From Gracilaria caudata (lineage: Eukaryota > Rhodophyta > Florideophyceae > Gracilariales > Gracilariaceae): a DNA stretch of 42,246 bases. The notes beneath the pieces were generated by a model that was not told the DNA's origin, made no database searches, and saw only the letters and a program-made list of their open reading frames with translations. The DNA is taken from positions 8,191 to 50,436 of the forward strand of contig JASCIV010004664.1 of the NCBI GenBank assembly GCA_030374735.1, given 5' to 3'. Made by a program: the position numbers and the translations under genes. Below, piece after piece: positions 29,754 through 40,077 of this stretch (positions within the stretch are counted from its first letter, which is position 1; each line of letters begins with the position of its first letter).

Positions 29754-30897
29754 GCTGGACAAAGAACAGGGTTCGATATCTGTAATTCACCAAGGGAATG
29801 CGCACCGTCCTGCCTGTAGTGCGGCATTGTGACATATACAAGGGCAGTTGTGATTAAGAACGGCCTGTTGTCGAAAGAAGATATAGAATATACCTACGTC
29901 TCAGGTATTCTAACTAGTATGCAGATGGAATCGGTGGAAGCTTGTAAGATATAGCTTCTTTCTTCCAAAGTACGCAAAAATGTAACTCATTCGAGAGCAA
30001 GCTCAGTTATTTGATTGTAACATTATATACTTGAGTTACCAAGGCTACCAGCTTTGATGTGTTTTAAGAAACACACAGACACACTCTCTCTCTTTTACAG
30101 TTTCAGTACTTTAATTACTACTTATTGCAGAGCGTCCCTGTTCAAAGAAATGCTCTCGCACTAGGCAAACCAACACTCGTTCAGGCCATTTTTTGACGAT
30201 ATCTGCAACAGTTAATCCTCGACGATCTGGAGAGGGCGGGAAACATATTCTTGGAGACAAAGTCTGTAACGGACAACGTAAAAGAAAATGCTCCACGTCA
30301 TTCAGCACATCAGAGCGTCACTTGCACAAAAATCTCTTCCCTGGCAGATGCGACCCAAGCGGATGGAGAAACGGAGTGTGGCACACGGAAATCTGAGACA
30401 GAGCTACTTCTGCTTGTCTAAGAGATATCCTGTTTCCAATAGAAGCTGGTACTGATTTCAACAGTGGTTCCAATCGACGATGAGCTGATACTCGTCTCTT
30501 CACTTCTGCAAAGTCGACGGGAACCGCAAGCTGATTTTCGATTGAGGTGTTCAGAGCACTGTTTGCCAATTCATCAACCATATCGTTACGCAAAAGCCCG
30601 CAATGACTTGGAACCCACAAAACAGCCACAGAGCAATATTGAGCTATATCACATAAGACACATGAAATATCCCGCGCAGTGCGAGGTTGGTCTCGTACTG
30701 AACTTTCCAGGCTCTGCATAAGGCTCTGTGAGTCCGTAACGATCCTTACATGCCCTCTCCACCCTAATCCAACTCACACGTTTACTATGCATCCGTAGGG
30801 TACACCTCTTACCACTGCAAAACGAAAGTCCCGCTTTCGTCCTTCTCATTGTAGCTCGCACTGTATTTGTGCTCTCCGAAGTTAATCGATAACGAAA
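29754..30897. other. convergent gap occupied by a LINE relic
   Basis: 1.1 kb between two 3' ends. Most of it (about 30,080-30,870) is the LINE fragment listed next. Confidence 0.6.
30080..30870 (-). mobile_element. 5'-truncated LINE: RNase H domain, C-terminal zinc knuckle, hairpin and (GA)n tail
   Basis: The minus strand encodes an RNase H domain: VRIVTDSQSLMQSLESSVRD (about 30,700-30,755; Asp of TDSQS is a catalytic position) and LWVPSHCGLLRNDMVDELAN (about 30,540-30,600). The tail continues after one in-frame TGA (30318-30320) into VEHFLLRCPLQ (HFLLRC). The element ends with a hairpin-forming stretch, TAATTA, TGTAAAAGAGAGAGA and TG repeats (about 30,075-30,130). Reverse transcriptase is absent, so the copy is 5'-truncated, as usual for LINEs. 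It has few disabling changes, so it is fairly young. Confidence 0.82.
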
Positions 30898-33015
30898 TCA
30901 ACCTTCTTCCACTCCTGGTTGAGCATCTCGTGCTTCTCTCCATGGAAGCAAACTTTGTAGGAACTCCAGAGCTCCTTGTGTCATGGTTATTTCCCGTTGA
31001 GGCTGTGCACCGATAACTTGCTGAGCGGGATCTCCGGCAAGAAGTTCACCTGGCAAGTTGCTCCTATCTGTGAAATCTCCAATTTGCAAAGTACGATAGA
31101 ATCCGCTCGCTTCAAACCACTCCGACGCTTCTCGGCGCGAAGCCCTACATCTCATCACTCGTTCGAAGGCTTCTGAAATGTCTCCCTTGTTTGCCTTCCC
31201 TGGAATGGCTTTCACAGTCGCTGTTCTATCTAATTCACCTGCTATTCTTGCGCACTTAGCAAGCATATCCTTGTGAGATGCAGAATTCCACAACAATTTG
31301 CTCCTTTCTGCATAGATTCGACTAATGCGTAGTAGAACATCGCAATTGTCGATTCCTGCGCCATACCAATTCTCATCATAGAGAGTGTATTCTGCCCATA
31401 CGCCAGGGTCGTCTCGAATCGCTAACACAACGGGCTTCAAGAGCATGGGAAAGGTTAGAAGAGCATTGATCAAAGCGTCTTCTGCTTCCCGCATGACATC
31501 TGCTTCCTCTTCCCCCAGTTCTTCGCTCCCCATTGTGGGGTTCCCGTTCTTAGACGTAGAACGAGACAACGGATCAGAAGATTTTCGCCGTTCACCTTCT
31601 ATAGCAATGGCGGCGCTTGCAGCAAAGTTCGGGAAATACTTTAAAGGAACGTGTTCGTAAGATTTGTTCATCGCTCTTACCCATCCGTATTCTTTCGAGA
31701 GCAGAGCAAATGAGTCCGCTAAGAGCAGGACGCCCATTGGATCATTAGTTGGATCGAAGTTCAACAGGAGTTTGCCTATTTCGAGCGCCGTTCGATGTAA
31801 CCCTCGTCTTGTCAGCAGTTGAGAATACCGAAATAACGCGACATACAATGAGCGATTCTCAATGACATCAAATCGGAGTCTACACATTCCATCATATGGT
31901 TTGAACGTGACATTCCAAGACGTTTGAAGCACATATATACTTCGTTCAATTTGCTCAGCAGCTCGATCCATTTCTCCCATCTGGCGATGAAGCTCTGCAA
32001 GCTGCAATAGCCCATCGACATGAAAGGGATGCATGCTCATGAACTGCACCAGTAAGTTGGGGTCAAGATTTTCCACTACGACCCGATACTCGTCTTGTAA
32101 ACTCTTGTAAGAGGGTTCATGCTTGTAGCGGAAGTATCGCAGACCGGATGGATCATCATTCATCGCCTCCGTATCTAACACCATGGTCAACCCCGGTGCG
32201 TACCCAAACCATGTATCTCGCGGCGTTACCAGAGTGAGTTGCCTACGCAGATGAGCTCGCGGTGGCGGAGGCCTTCGACGGCGGAGGACTTGTGCATCCG
32301 CACTTCGCTCATTCCGGCGCTCGGCTTCAACTGCCCTCGAACCGAACAGCTTCTTAAGTTCTGATGATGCGTTGAGGTACTTTACTTCAACACGAAGAGG
32401 GTTGGTCTCTTCCTCGGTTGCGGGGTCGAAGTTATCAGTGCCACTCGGTTTGGACAGCGCCATATTCTCTACTGCTTTCATAATTTCTCTGGCTTCCTTC
32501 CGCACCTCATCACCATCGTCTTCTCTGAAAAACGAATTGGGTATGAACCCCGAAGATTCCTGTGTTGAAGTGGACTTCGTGTCAGACGCCTGGTTTAAAG
32601 CAATCCAATCCGGATCTTGCTCCCGATCCACAATGTTCACCACCTTCTTTTTTCCTCGACTCCTCTTCTTTTTCTTTTTTGACTTTTTTGGCCTTTGACT
32701 TCCCTCGATAGAAGATTGCTTGGCTTCACTGGCAGAGATAGTCGCTCCCTTTTCAGTGTTGCGGGTATGCTCACTTGAACCGTTGGGAGCCACGTTCCTT
32801 TCTTGAGGAGTTGTGGTTTCATTTTCTTCAGAAATTTCATTATCTCCAGTCGTGTCATCGGAATCTTCAAGCAATGAAAAGAAGCCGGGGCTTGGCGCTG
32901 ATATCGGGTGCGACGAGTCTAGGCCCGTATCGGAGTCAGACCCCTCTTTCTCTTCAGATGTATTCCTTTGCGCACGAAGCGCTTCATCGTATCTTCTGAT
33001 GGCTCTCCTGCTCAT
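30898..33015 (-). CDS. TCF25/Rqc1 family protein (Nulp1)
   Basis: 705 aa. TCF25 and yeast Rqc1 act with Ltn1/Listerin in the ribosome-associated quality-control complex, directing ubiquitin onto stalled nascent chains. N-terminus MSRRAIRRYDEALRAQRN is typical. An acidic/Ser-rich region follows, then a Lys-rich block (KKSKKKKKRSRGKKK, about 113-127). The conserved core starts near 230 (LRVEVKYLNASSELKKLFGS), with WFGYAPGLTMVLD and FRYKHEPSYKSLQDEYRVVV, then TPR-like helices: MSMHPFHVDGLLQLAELHRQ, FDVIENRSLYVALFRYSQLL, and the FDPTNDPMGVLLLADSFALL motif. The end contains EFLQSLLPWREARD, the family C-terminal signature. Single exon, length close to the family norm (about 650-720). Confidence 0.93.
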   Translation of the reverse strand: MSRRAIRRYDEALRAQRNTSEEKEGSDSDTGLDSSHPISAPSPGFFSLLEDSDDTTGDNEISEENETTTPQERNVAPNGSSEHTRNTEKGATISASEAKQSSIEGSQRPKKSKKKKKRSRGKKKVVNIVDREQDPDWIALNQASDTKSTSTQESSGFIPNSFFREDDGDEVRKEAREIMKAVENMALSKPSGTDNFDPATEEETNPLRVEVKYLNASSELKKLFGSRAVEAERRNERSADAQVLRRRRPPPPRAHLRRQLTLVTPRDTWFGYAPGLTMVLDTEAMNDDPSGLRYFRYKHEPSYKSLQDEYRVVVENLDPNLLVQFMSMHPFHVDGLLQLAELHRQMGEMDRAAEQIERSIYVLQTSWNVTFKPYDGMCRLRFDVIENRSLYVALFRYSQLLTRRGLHRTALEIGKLLLNFDPTNDPMGVLLLADSFALLSKEYGWVRAMNKSYEHVPLKYFPNFAASAAIAIEGERRKSSDPLSRSTSKNGNPTMGSEELGEEEADVMREAEDALINALLTFPMLLKPVVLAIRDDPGVWAEYTLYDENWYGAGIDNCDVLLRISRIYAERSKLLWNSASHKDMLAKCARIAGELDRTATVKAIPGKANKGDISEAFERVMRCRASRREASEWFEASGFYRTLQIGDFTDRSNLPGELLAGDPAQQVIGAQPQREITMTQGALEFLQSLLPWREARDAQPGVEEG

Positions 33016-34220
33016 TTCTTACAGCATATCCGTATGCTGTCTCAGGCAGTGCTCAGCGTCCAGGTTCTTCTCTTCCCTGCTACAAAAGGTGAAACGCTTT
33101 CAAGTACGTAGATACCGTTGTAACAAAGTTCGCAACAAAGTTTGCAACGGTATCTACGGTCTTCTTTCGAGAGCAGTGCTTTGCTGTGTGCAGTTCAGAT
33201 TGTAATTAGGTTCGGTGCGAATTTTTTCGGGTGCTTCGTAATGATGAAAATCCTGGGATCAACTATTTCGTGCTGAGTAGCCCCAAACCGTGTTACAGCT
33301 TGCCTCACATTTCTGCAAGGTGTCGGATGTAAAGACTTTACACCGCCTTAGTTTCGTCCTTTCTCTGTCATTGTTGTCCATCATGATGATGAAGCCTCTG
33401 CCACGGAGAAGTAATTCGCGCCGAGGCGATAGTACGAGAAGATTTATGGCTTGTAACCAAACTAGACAATGTTATAAGAGGGCTACCCTTATGCCGGCCC
33501 AGCAAACTATTCTTACGCGACATAGAGCCCATCATTGTTTCCCAAGACCATCCTCAAGGATATTCTACAGCCACAGATCTAGAGATGACAGTTGTCATTT
33601 TACGCGTCGTGTCTGATGAAATTCTCTCAATAGAGCCTATATATGATGTTGCATTGACTTCTTATCGCTGGAGTTACCCCTCAAGGCAATTGCTAACCTT
33701 CGTTGAGGAAATTGAAATGTGTTTCAGCAAGCAGAGAAAAGCAAATTGAATCCGTGGCGCCACGGTAAGGTGAGCAAGGGTGATGCTACCCCCGTGACTT
33801 AAGTGACACCTACTTCGGAGTTCGTGAGGCACAATCTTGCTTTCTATCATGACATGAGCCACTCGTATCCATGTAACTCATGCTCTCGACGGGAGTTCTC
33901 GTGGATTTAGTTATGTTGCAGAAAACCAGATGCGTGCGAGTATGGTTGCCTCTGTGTTGTCTCTGAGGTGGTAGGAGTCTAATATGAAGAACTCAATTCC
34001 TTTTTTATCTCCTCAGTCTTCTCTACGATGTTAAGCTCTTCAAGAGAGGCCCCATATCACATGTCCATCCGCTCAGATGTCTTAGATGTCTAGTCAACGT
34101 TAGCTTGCACCCATTGCCTCTGCATGCGTCAAGCCTAACTCTCCTTCTGCCGACGTCGAGTCCCTTCCTTAGCGTATATGTTTCGAAACCTCCGTATACT
34201 ACAGCCCTGAGGTTTACACT
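33016..34220. promoter_or_regulatory. divergent intergenic region, TCF25 / SOS1-like antiporter
   Basis: 1.2 kb with no domain-bearing frame. It contains the inverted repeat at 33107-33158. Long plus frames (for example 33290-33616) have no family resemblance. Confidence 0.4.
33107..33158. repeat. imperfect inverted repeat (hairpin), 92 bp upstream of TCF25 start
   Basis: CGTAGATACCGTTG (33107-33120) is perfectly complementary to CAACGGTATCTACG (33145-33158). Weaker pairing extends inward (TAAC against GTTT), leaving a loop around AAAGTTCGCAACAAA. It could be a foldback element, a transcript hairpin in the TCF25 leader, or a dyad site. Confidence 0.7.
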
Positions 34221-37200
34221 ATGGATAATTCATTAATGCCAGTAGTGCGTGCCAGTGGGATAATATGCGAAGAATCAGAATCCAGCTGCTTGCTTCAGGA
34301 ATTGGGCAGTTGTTTCGATGACAATGGAGTTGACATCTGCACGGCGAAGTTCACGGTCATCATATTTCCTCTTCTTGCGTTGCTCATTGGTGCTATTTGC
34401 ATACCATTAGCCAAAAAACTTCGCATAACGTATCACTTACTAGTTCTAGGTGTTGGTGTGGCTCTTGGACTTCTGGGTTGCGGCGTAGATCTTGGGCTAC
34501 TCTCAGATTCATTGAGGCAATGGGTACATGTGAATCCACCCGCAATTCTTCTTTACGTGTTCCTTGCACCTCTTGTCTTCGCTTCTTCGTTTAACACTAA
34601 CTGGCATGTTTTCAAACGGCTTCTCGTCCCCATTCTAATCTCGGCGCTCCTTCTACTAGCGTTGCAAGCGGGGCTCGTCGGGGCCTTTCAAATGATTGTT
34701 ATTCGAAGTGAGGGCTGGTCCTGGTGGTCCGCTCTCATGTTTGGTTCAATGGTGTCTGCGACAGATCCTATAGGCATAACCACGGCCCTCAGCATGCTTG
34801 GTGCTTCTCCAACGCTCAGTGCGTTCGTTGACGGTGAGTCACTTGTCAGCTTTGGGTCCTCAATTGTTCTTTGGGTCGGGTTCCTAATCAATGCAAGCAT
34901 TGATTCCTCGCGGGATATCTCTCCTGATAACGCTACGGTGGCAACCTCGTCCCCGGGAGAGCTTGTTGGAGACTTTTTCAAGCTCATTCTAGGTGGCGCA
35001 GCAATTGGCGTTGCATTCGCCCTCGTCCTGCTTATCATTCTGAGTTGCGTATACGACGAGTACGAAGTTGAAACCTCTTTGACTGTAGTTGTTGCCTTTC
35101 TGGGGTTTTGGACTGCTCAGGCCCTATCTGAACTTTCGGGAGTGACTGCTAACGTAGCATCTGGGTTACTACTATCTGCATTTGGACGACAATTAATAAC
35201 ACCATCTGTGCGCAAACCACTTGGGGAATTTTGGAGGCTCCTTGGCTGGATAGGGAGCACAATTATCTTCTTTCACGCTGGCGTGCTACTTTCTGCTTTC
35301 GCTTGGTCTTGTGCAGGTGAACCGCATCTAGCCCGTGACTATGTTTATATCGTGGTATGGTATCTATTTCTTCAAGTTGTGCGTATGGTACTATTCCTTC
35401 TTTTCCGCCCTGTTCTAGCCTTCCGGAACAAATGGTTGGGATGGAAAGAGGCCTTCTTCTTGGGTTTCAGTGGATTGAGAGGAGCACTATCTCTACTTCT
35501 TGCACTTGAGGTCGCAGGAAGCCCAGCTCTTCCTGAAGAAGTGAAATCTCGTGTCATATTGTGGACGACTGGTGTTGTAGCTCTGAGCCTCCTCGTGAAT
35601 GGTTCGCTTCTGAAGCCAGTAATTCATGGACTCAAATTGAGCAAGGCGCAGAAGCCTAAGGAAGAATTTTTACAGCGTGGGCGCTCCGTTATGGTTCAAC
35701 GTACTTTGCAAATCCTGGACCGTCTGTGCGTCGAACCTGGGTATAAGTCTGTAAGATGGTCTTTTGTTATCCAAAGCGTTATACCCTTCAGCTGGCTGGA
35801 TGAAGCGAAGCATGTGCCAGGCTACAAGGGAGCGGTGGAACGACTTTTGAACCACTCTCGAGAACCAGGTACAAACTGTATAGAACGAGTACTAGATGCT
35901 GAGAAACAGAGAGTCAAGCACGAAGGCCCAGGGGAGCAGTTTCTAGACGACTATACGTCAGGGCTGGCTCCCCAAAGTTCTCGAAGATCTTCCGCACAAA
36001 TCCATGATCAGGAGTTCCATTTGAGCGCTCGCAAGTCAGCAAGTGGTTCACCATTTCGTTTGGGCCCCGTATTCACCCCTACTGTGCGTGAGCTACCGGG
36101 AGCAAAGCAGCCTGCTCATCGCAACACTTCTAATCCAAATCCAAACGTACTCCCAGCTTCAAGTACTCTCGGCGAAGTGGGGTCTCGAACTGGGCTCAGC
36201 TCGGAAAGCGTCCCAAGAGCGACGCATGTGGACAACAGTGAAGCAAGACAAGACTCTGCTAACGATTCCACAGAAGTGCGACGCCGAAGTCCAACAATTG
36301 CTTCAAGTGTACAGATCCCTTCCCGAGGCGTGGATTGCCAGGAAAGCAATTCTGAAGAAACTGCTAAGGACCGAGAAGTTCGTAGCCGCATGTTAACTGC
36401 CATGTTGTCTCATGTTCGTGCTATAACAAACGCAAGTCTAGTGGAATACAGCGTTCTTGTTCACCTTGAAGAAGACATACAGCGTGCTCTTGACGCAAAT
36501 GGCGAAGGTAAGGAATATGATTTGTTTTCTTTCATAAGCTCCGCGGGAACTCGGAAGGCGACTTTTTGGTATCGAGGATATCTGAATCTTATTGAAAGAA
36601 AGAGGCTCAGAGGTGAATCATTAATCACAAAGACTGTGGTGGTGATGGGCATTCTTACTTCAGTACTTACCGGAAGAATATTAGCCGATTCGCCCTTGGT
36701 GCGGAAACAAGCAGAACGGCTTCATGAAGGAGCCGCAACTCTTCTCAATCGATTAGAAGCCTTGAATCCTTACGCGCTTGGGTGGGTGACCTCGCAGTTT
36801 GCTATTTATTTGACAGAACACTCCCAGGATTCGGTTCTGTCGGATCTTTTGAGGAGCGGAGTGATCGACGAGCACGAATTCGGCGTGATGCAAACTGAGT
36901 TAGTTCAGATTCGACGAAAGCATGTGAACTCGCAGTCGCCGTTCTTTCGATTGGCCACGTCGCCTGATCCGGAACCAAAGTCTTTGTTACGCGAACATCC
37001 TTTGTTCGCCGGGTTAAATGCAAGAAGATTGTCACAAGTTCTTGATCAACACGGTACACTTGTTCATCTTCTAGGCGGGCAGGAGTTGCAGATTGAGAAG
37101 GGATCACTTGTTCTTGTGTTGCAAGGTGCAATCCAACCGGTTGAGAACACCTTTGGGCAAAGTCACTCAAACAAGCAGAATCATGTGATCACTCCGAGCG

Positions 37201-38210
37201 TTTCAAGAATGAACACGGAGAGCCCCGTGGAAGTGCCAAGTCTTTGGCGACCCGCTGAATCCTTGCGGGCGGAGTGGGGGAGTTCGAATAGGGACGTCAT
37301 CGATGAAACTCGTCATCGTGAAATCGGGATGGTCAACGAACGTCCCTGCTCTGTGACCCTGACGCATTGGTGCTTTTCTCGAGGCAATGCCTTTTGCGGT
37401 CATTCGGTCATCCTCGACTCTTTCAACAGGTGGGGAGTTAGATATCCTGTTGACCGAAGTCGGCTTTTGCACACACGGTTTAGATGTTGTGATCATGCCA
37501 AATCAACGACAGTGTTTACTCTTTCCGCCGTGCATGTTAAAGCATTAGCACGGGTTAACGAAGAATTCCGCACGGAACTCACGAGGTCTATGGCAAGGGA
37601 GATAGTTCTGGATTCGGTTGTACTCCCAAGCCCTTACGCGCTGAGTAACTTCTTCCAATTCGCGCCGACGGACATCAATGCTGTAGACGTCGATCGGGCA
37701 TTCCACATTCTTGAAAGGTTGCCATACATGGACGTGGTAGCTATCTGCGCTGGAGATAATTCATTATTACACCTGCAGGGACCGGCTGTGCTTCTTAACG
37801 GTACAGTTCAGGTTTCAATTGCTGACGTTGATGGATCACGCGACGCAGTACATCTGCTGCACGACGAACTGACGGGTCCGGCATTGCTTCCAACCGGTGG
37901 CTTTACTCTGCAGGAATTGACATCGAAAGATGATATCGTTCGCCAAGCTGTGGACGATGGCGAGACTAGTCCGCTGTCCGTTGAAGGGTCAAGCACAAGT
38001 GTGAAAAGCTCAATGGATTCGGAGGATGGAAGACGAACTATCGCTCACGTCCTCATTGAGACACTTCCAACGGATGATAATATGAATATTATTGCCCTGC
38101 AGCGACTCAGAAGATGGACAGCGTCTGATGTACTCATCGATATGAACGGACGCTTCGGAATGCATAATCATGTGGATTTCGCCCCACTACTGGAGACGAA
38201 AGTGGATTGA
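34221..38210 (+). CDS. SOS1-type Na+/H+ antiporter (CPA1) with cyclic-nucleotide-binding-like tail
   Basis: 1,329 aa, single exon. Residues about 43-480 are the CPA1 transmembrane core: FLAPLVFASSFNTNW, SATDPIGITTALSMLGAS (the DP Asp is kept), the DGESLVSFGSSIVLW helix, and GFSGLRGALSLLLALEVA. In the helix, the family consensus GESLxNDGxAxV has become ESLVSFG, so Asn-Asp is replaced by Ser-Phe. A cytosolic tail of about 850 residues follows, with a CNBD-like segment from about 922 (LREHPLFAGLNARRLSQVLD, GSLVLVLQGAIQP). A possible second such domain lies near 1,135-1,200 (LLHLQGPAVLLNGTVQVSI). The length and CNBD match SOS1 and related long antiporters (Arabidopsis SOS1 is about 1,146 aa). The tail includes Ser/Thr-rich disordered stretches that could be regulatory. 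Likely plasma-membrane; transport ion and activity are uncertain because of the changed motif. Confidence 0.9.
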   Translation: MDNSLMPVVRASGIICEESESSCLLQELGSCFDDNGVDICTAKFTVIIFPLLALLIGAICIPLAKKLRITYHLLVLGVGVALGLLGCGVDLGLLSDSLRQWVHVNPPAILLYVFLAPLVFASSFNTNWHVFKRLLVPILISALLLLALQAGLVGAFQMIVIRSEGWSWWSALMFGSMVSATDPIGITTALSMLGASPTLSAFVDGESLVSFGSSIVLWVGFLINASIDSSRDISPDNATVATSSPGELVGDFFKLILGGAAIGVAFALVLLIILSCVYDEYEVETSLTVVVAFLGFWTAQALSELSGVTANVASGLLLSAFGRQLITPSVRKPLGEFWRLLGWIGSTIIFFHAGVLLSAFAWSCAGEPHLARDYVYIVVWYLFLQVVRMVLFLLFRPVLAFRNKWLGWKEAFFLGFSGLRGALSLLLALEVAGSPALPEEVKSRVILWTTGVVALSLLVNGSLLKPVIHGLKLSKAQKPKEEFLQRGRSVMVQRTLQILDRLCVEPGYKSVRWSFVIQSVIPFSWLDEAKHVPGYKGAVERLLNHSREPGTNCIERVLDAEKQRVKHEGPGEQFLDDYTSGLAPQSSRRSSAQIHDQEFHLSARKSASGSPFRLGPVFTPTVRELPGAKQPAHRNTSNPNPNVLPASSTLGEVGSRTGLSSESVPRATHVDNSEARQDSANDSTEVRRRSPTIASSVQIPSRGVDCQESNSEETAKDREVRSRMLTAMLSHVRAITNASLVEYSVLVHLEEDIQRALDANGEGKEYDLFSFISSAGTRKATFWYRGYLNLIERKRLRGESLITKTVVVMGILTSVLTGRILADSPLVRKQAERLHEGAATLLNRLEALNPYALGWVTSQFAIYLTEHSQDSVLSDLLRSGVIDEHEFGVMQTELVQIRRKHVNSQSPFFRLATSPDPEPKSLLREHPLFAGLNARRLSQVLDQHGTLVHLLGGQELQIEKGSLVLVLQGAIQPVENTFGQSHSNKQNHVITPSVSRMNTESPVEVPSLWRPAESLRAEWGSSNRDVIDETRHREIGMVNERPCSVTLTHWCFSRGNAFCGHSVILDSFNRWGVRYPVDRSRLLHTRFRCCDHAKSTTVFTLSAVHVKALARVNEEFRTELTRSMAREIVLDSVVLPSPYALSNFFQFAPTDINAVDVDRAFHILERLPYMDVVAICAGDNSLLHLQGPAVLLNGTVQVSIADVDGSRDAVHLLHDELTGPALLPTGGFTLQELTSKDDIVRQAVDDGETSPLSVEGSSTSVKSSMDSEDGRRTIAHVLIETLPTDDNMNIIALQRLRRWTASDVLIDMNGRFGMHNHVDFAPLLETKVD

Positions 38211-40077
38211 AGTGGTGCAGTCTACCATACGCGAGTCTAAAACCAAAATGCAGTATGCCATCCTTAGTACCCGATCTCAAAACAATGATGCCCTTACCCT
38301 TGGCCATCCAAGCCTTGATTTCCTACTCTTGTCGGCTCAAGCTCGTAAGAGACTAAACCTCTCTCCGCTCATCAACAAATGGGGTCATACGCTTGACATG
38401 GCAACCCTCTGGATCCTTTAGTGACTAACCGTAAATAATAATTACTACAAATCTATGCAACGAACAGTTTCTAGTCGTGCGACACAAGGTGCCTTGCCTA
38501 CGTTCATCCCGGTTAAGGTTTGCAATTCACAATGCCTTTGTCCACTTCCAAATTCGAATGCGGGACTGTCTGCTTGGAGCGCAGGCAATTTCAATGTACG
38601 AGATAGCTCGCTATTCGACCGCAACACAGCCATAATCATTCTGATTGCTATCACATTTTAGCACATACGGTACGAAAACCAGAAGCAAAACTTTCTCGCC
38701 GTTGTTACGGTGATGGAGCAGCAAGGTTTGTCCTTGTCATTTGAAGGGCGATTCAGGATGAATCCAGGTCTCAGAATCTTCCGATGACTTGAAGACGAGG
38801 TTTGAAGTAGCCTTTATATGCAAGAGTTAGGAATGGCAAGGTTGTAGTGCCTTGCAACGCAGTCTTCTTCGCTACAATGCTTCTAGACTTTCGACACGTT
38901 CAGACAAAAGGTGTTGAAGATGGTTCCTAATGCAGTGGGAGACTGCTATGATGCTTTGGACCTGACGCACAGCACCGCTGTGAGACTTTCGTCTTCGGAC
39001 ACCGCTTGTGATGGTAAGTATTTCGTTGAAGCCGTTGTTATTAACAATCGTTGACGCCGCCTTTCGCGTTCACCGTCCACCTTCGAAGCCCACCTGACCG
39101 CGAAGTGCAATTTCCAACTCCCATTTGACTTCGCAACCGAAGCCGCTTGCGACAACATTTCGCTTCCTGTTCGTACAAATTGATATCGATGAGAACAACG
39201 TCATCTGAAACGCGTCTAACGCCACTCTCTCCGCGCAGCCCACCAAGCCGCACAGCCTTATCAAACGCGCCGCCGCATTTCGCGCGGTACGTGAAGGGCA
39301 CGGTTGAACGAGCAACACACCACTTAGAGCGAGCATCGCCACTCACTGAACAGTGAAGGGGCTGAAGACTGGCGCTGCCAACCTGGGCTCGATATCACCT
39401 TCCATGTTGGCTTTCATTGAAGTCACGACCGCGATGCAGATGTCGTCGATAAGATATAACTGACTGAACAGGTTTCGGACGGAGCCCTCAATGACCATTC
39501 TCACAACTTCTCAACTGGATTCCGAGAGCAAGCGTAACCACTTTGTGCGCTCAGTGTGGTTGTGGGTCGCTATTTTGGGCATCCGAGTTTCTCGTCAAGA
39601 TTGGCCGAAACATGCACTGATAGAAGTATTGGAGCAGTGCCGCAGCTGCTCTTCGTCGCTTGTAATACGCACATGCACTGCGGTTTGGTCAAGGTGCGTG
39701 CCTGCCGAGGGCAGGTGCTCAGCGCTGGCGTTGAACACCAAGCTATTCCACGGCTTGAAAGGGCTGTTGCGGGTTGCCAGTTAGCAGAAACGTTTGAAGA
39801 ACTTTGGTCCGCAATGGGGGTGAAGAACGCATTATGTACCTCTGTGGCTCTGCACTTACCCCCGGTGCATGACTTGAAAATGTAAACCAAACTGCGAACG
39901 AGCATTCCTTTGCAACATGACTTGCAACAGGATTCATTCACCTTACGTATTTTCTCAGCTTGTTCAGCTACGACTAATCCATGAAGAAATGGGATACTTT
40001 GCCTTGAACGTTCTCGCGATCAAGTACCTACACGACAATCATCATCATCATCACAATCGTGAACACTGGTTCGCAAC
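38211..40077. other. convergent gap without clear gene
   Basis: 1.9 kb between two 3' ends. A plus open frame at 39538-39885 (about 115 codons, no ATG start in frame) has plausible codon use (LERAVAGCQLAETFEELWSA) but no recognised domain; it might be an exon. I see no other feature. Confidence 0.4.

Noticed and set aside
33290..33616. 108-codon plus open frame upstream of the antiporter
   Set aside because: Cys/His/Arg-rich composition without motif pattern; no homology recognised; probably chance.
34834..34849. GTGAGTCACTTGTCAG in the antiporter gene as a 16-nt intron
   Set aside because: It encodes conserved GESL residues; removal would destroy the helix and shift the frame.
40035..40060. 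run of CAT codons (His repeat) in a plus frame
   Set aside because: Short (CAT)n-type simple repeat in an open frame without domain, antisense to the end of the RING gene region.
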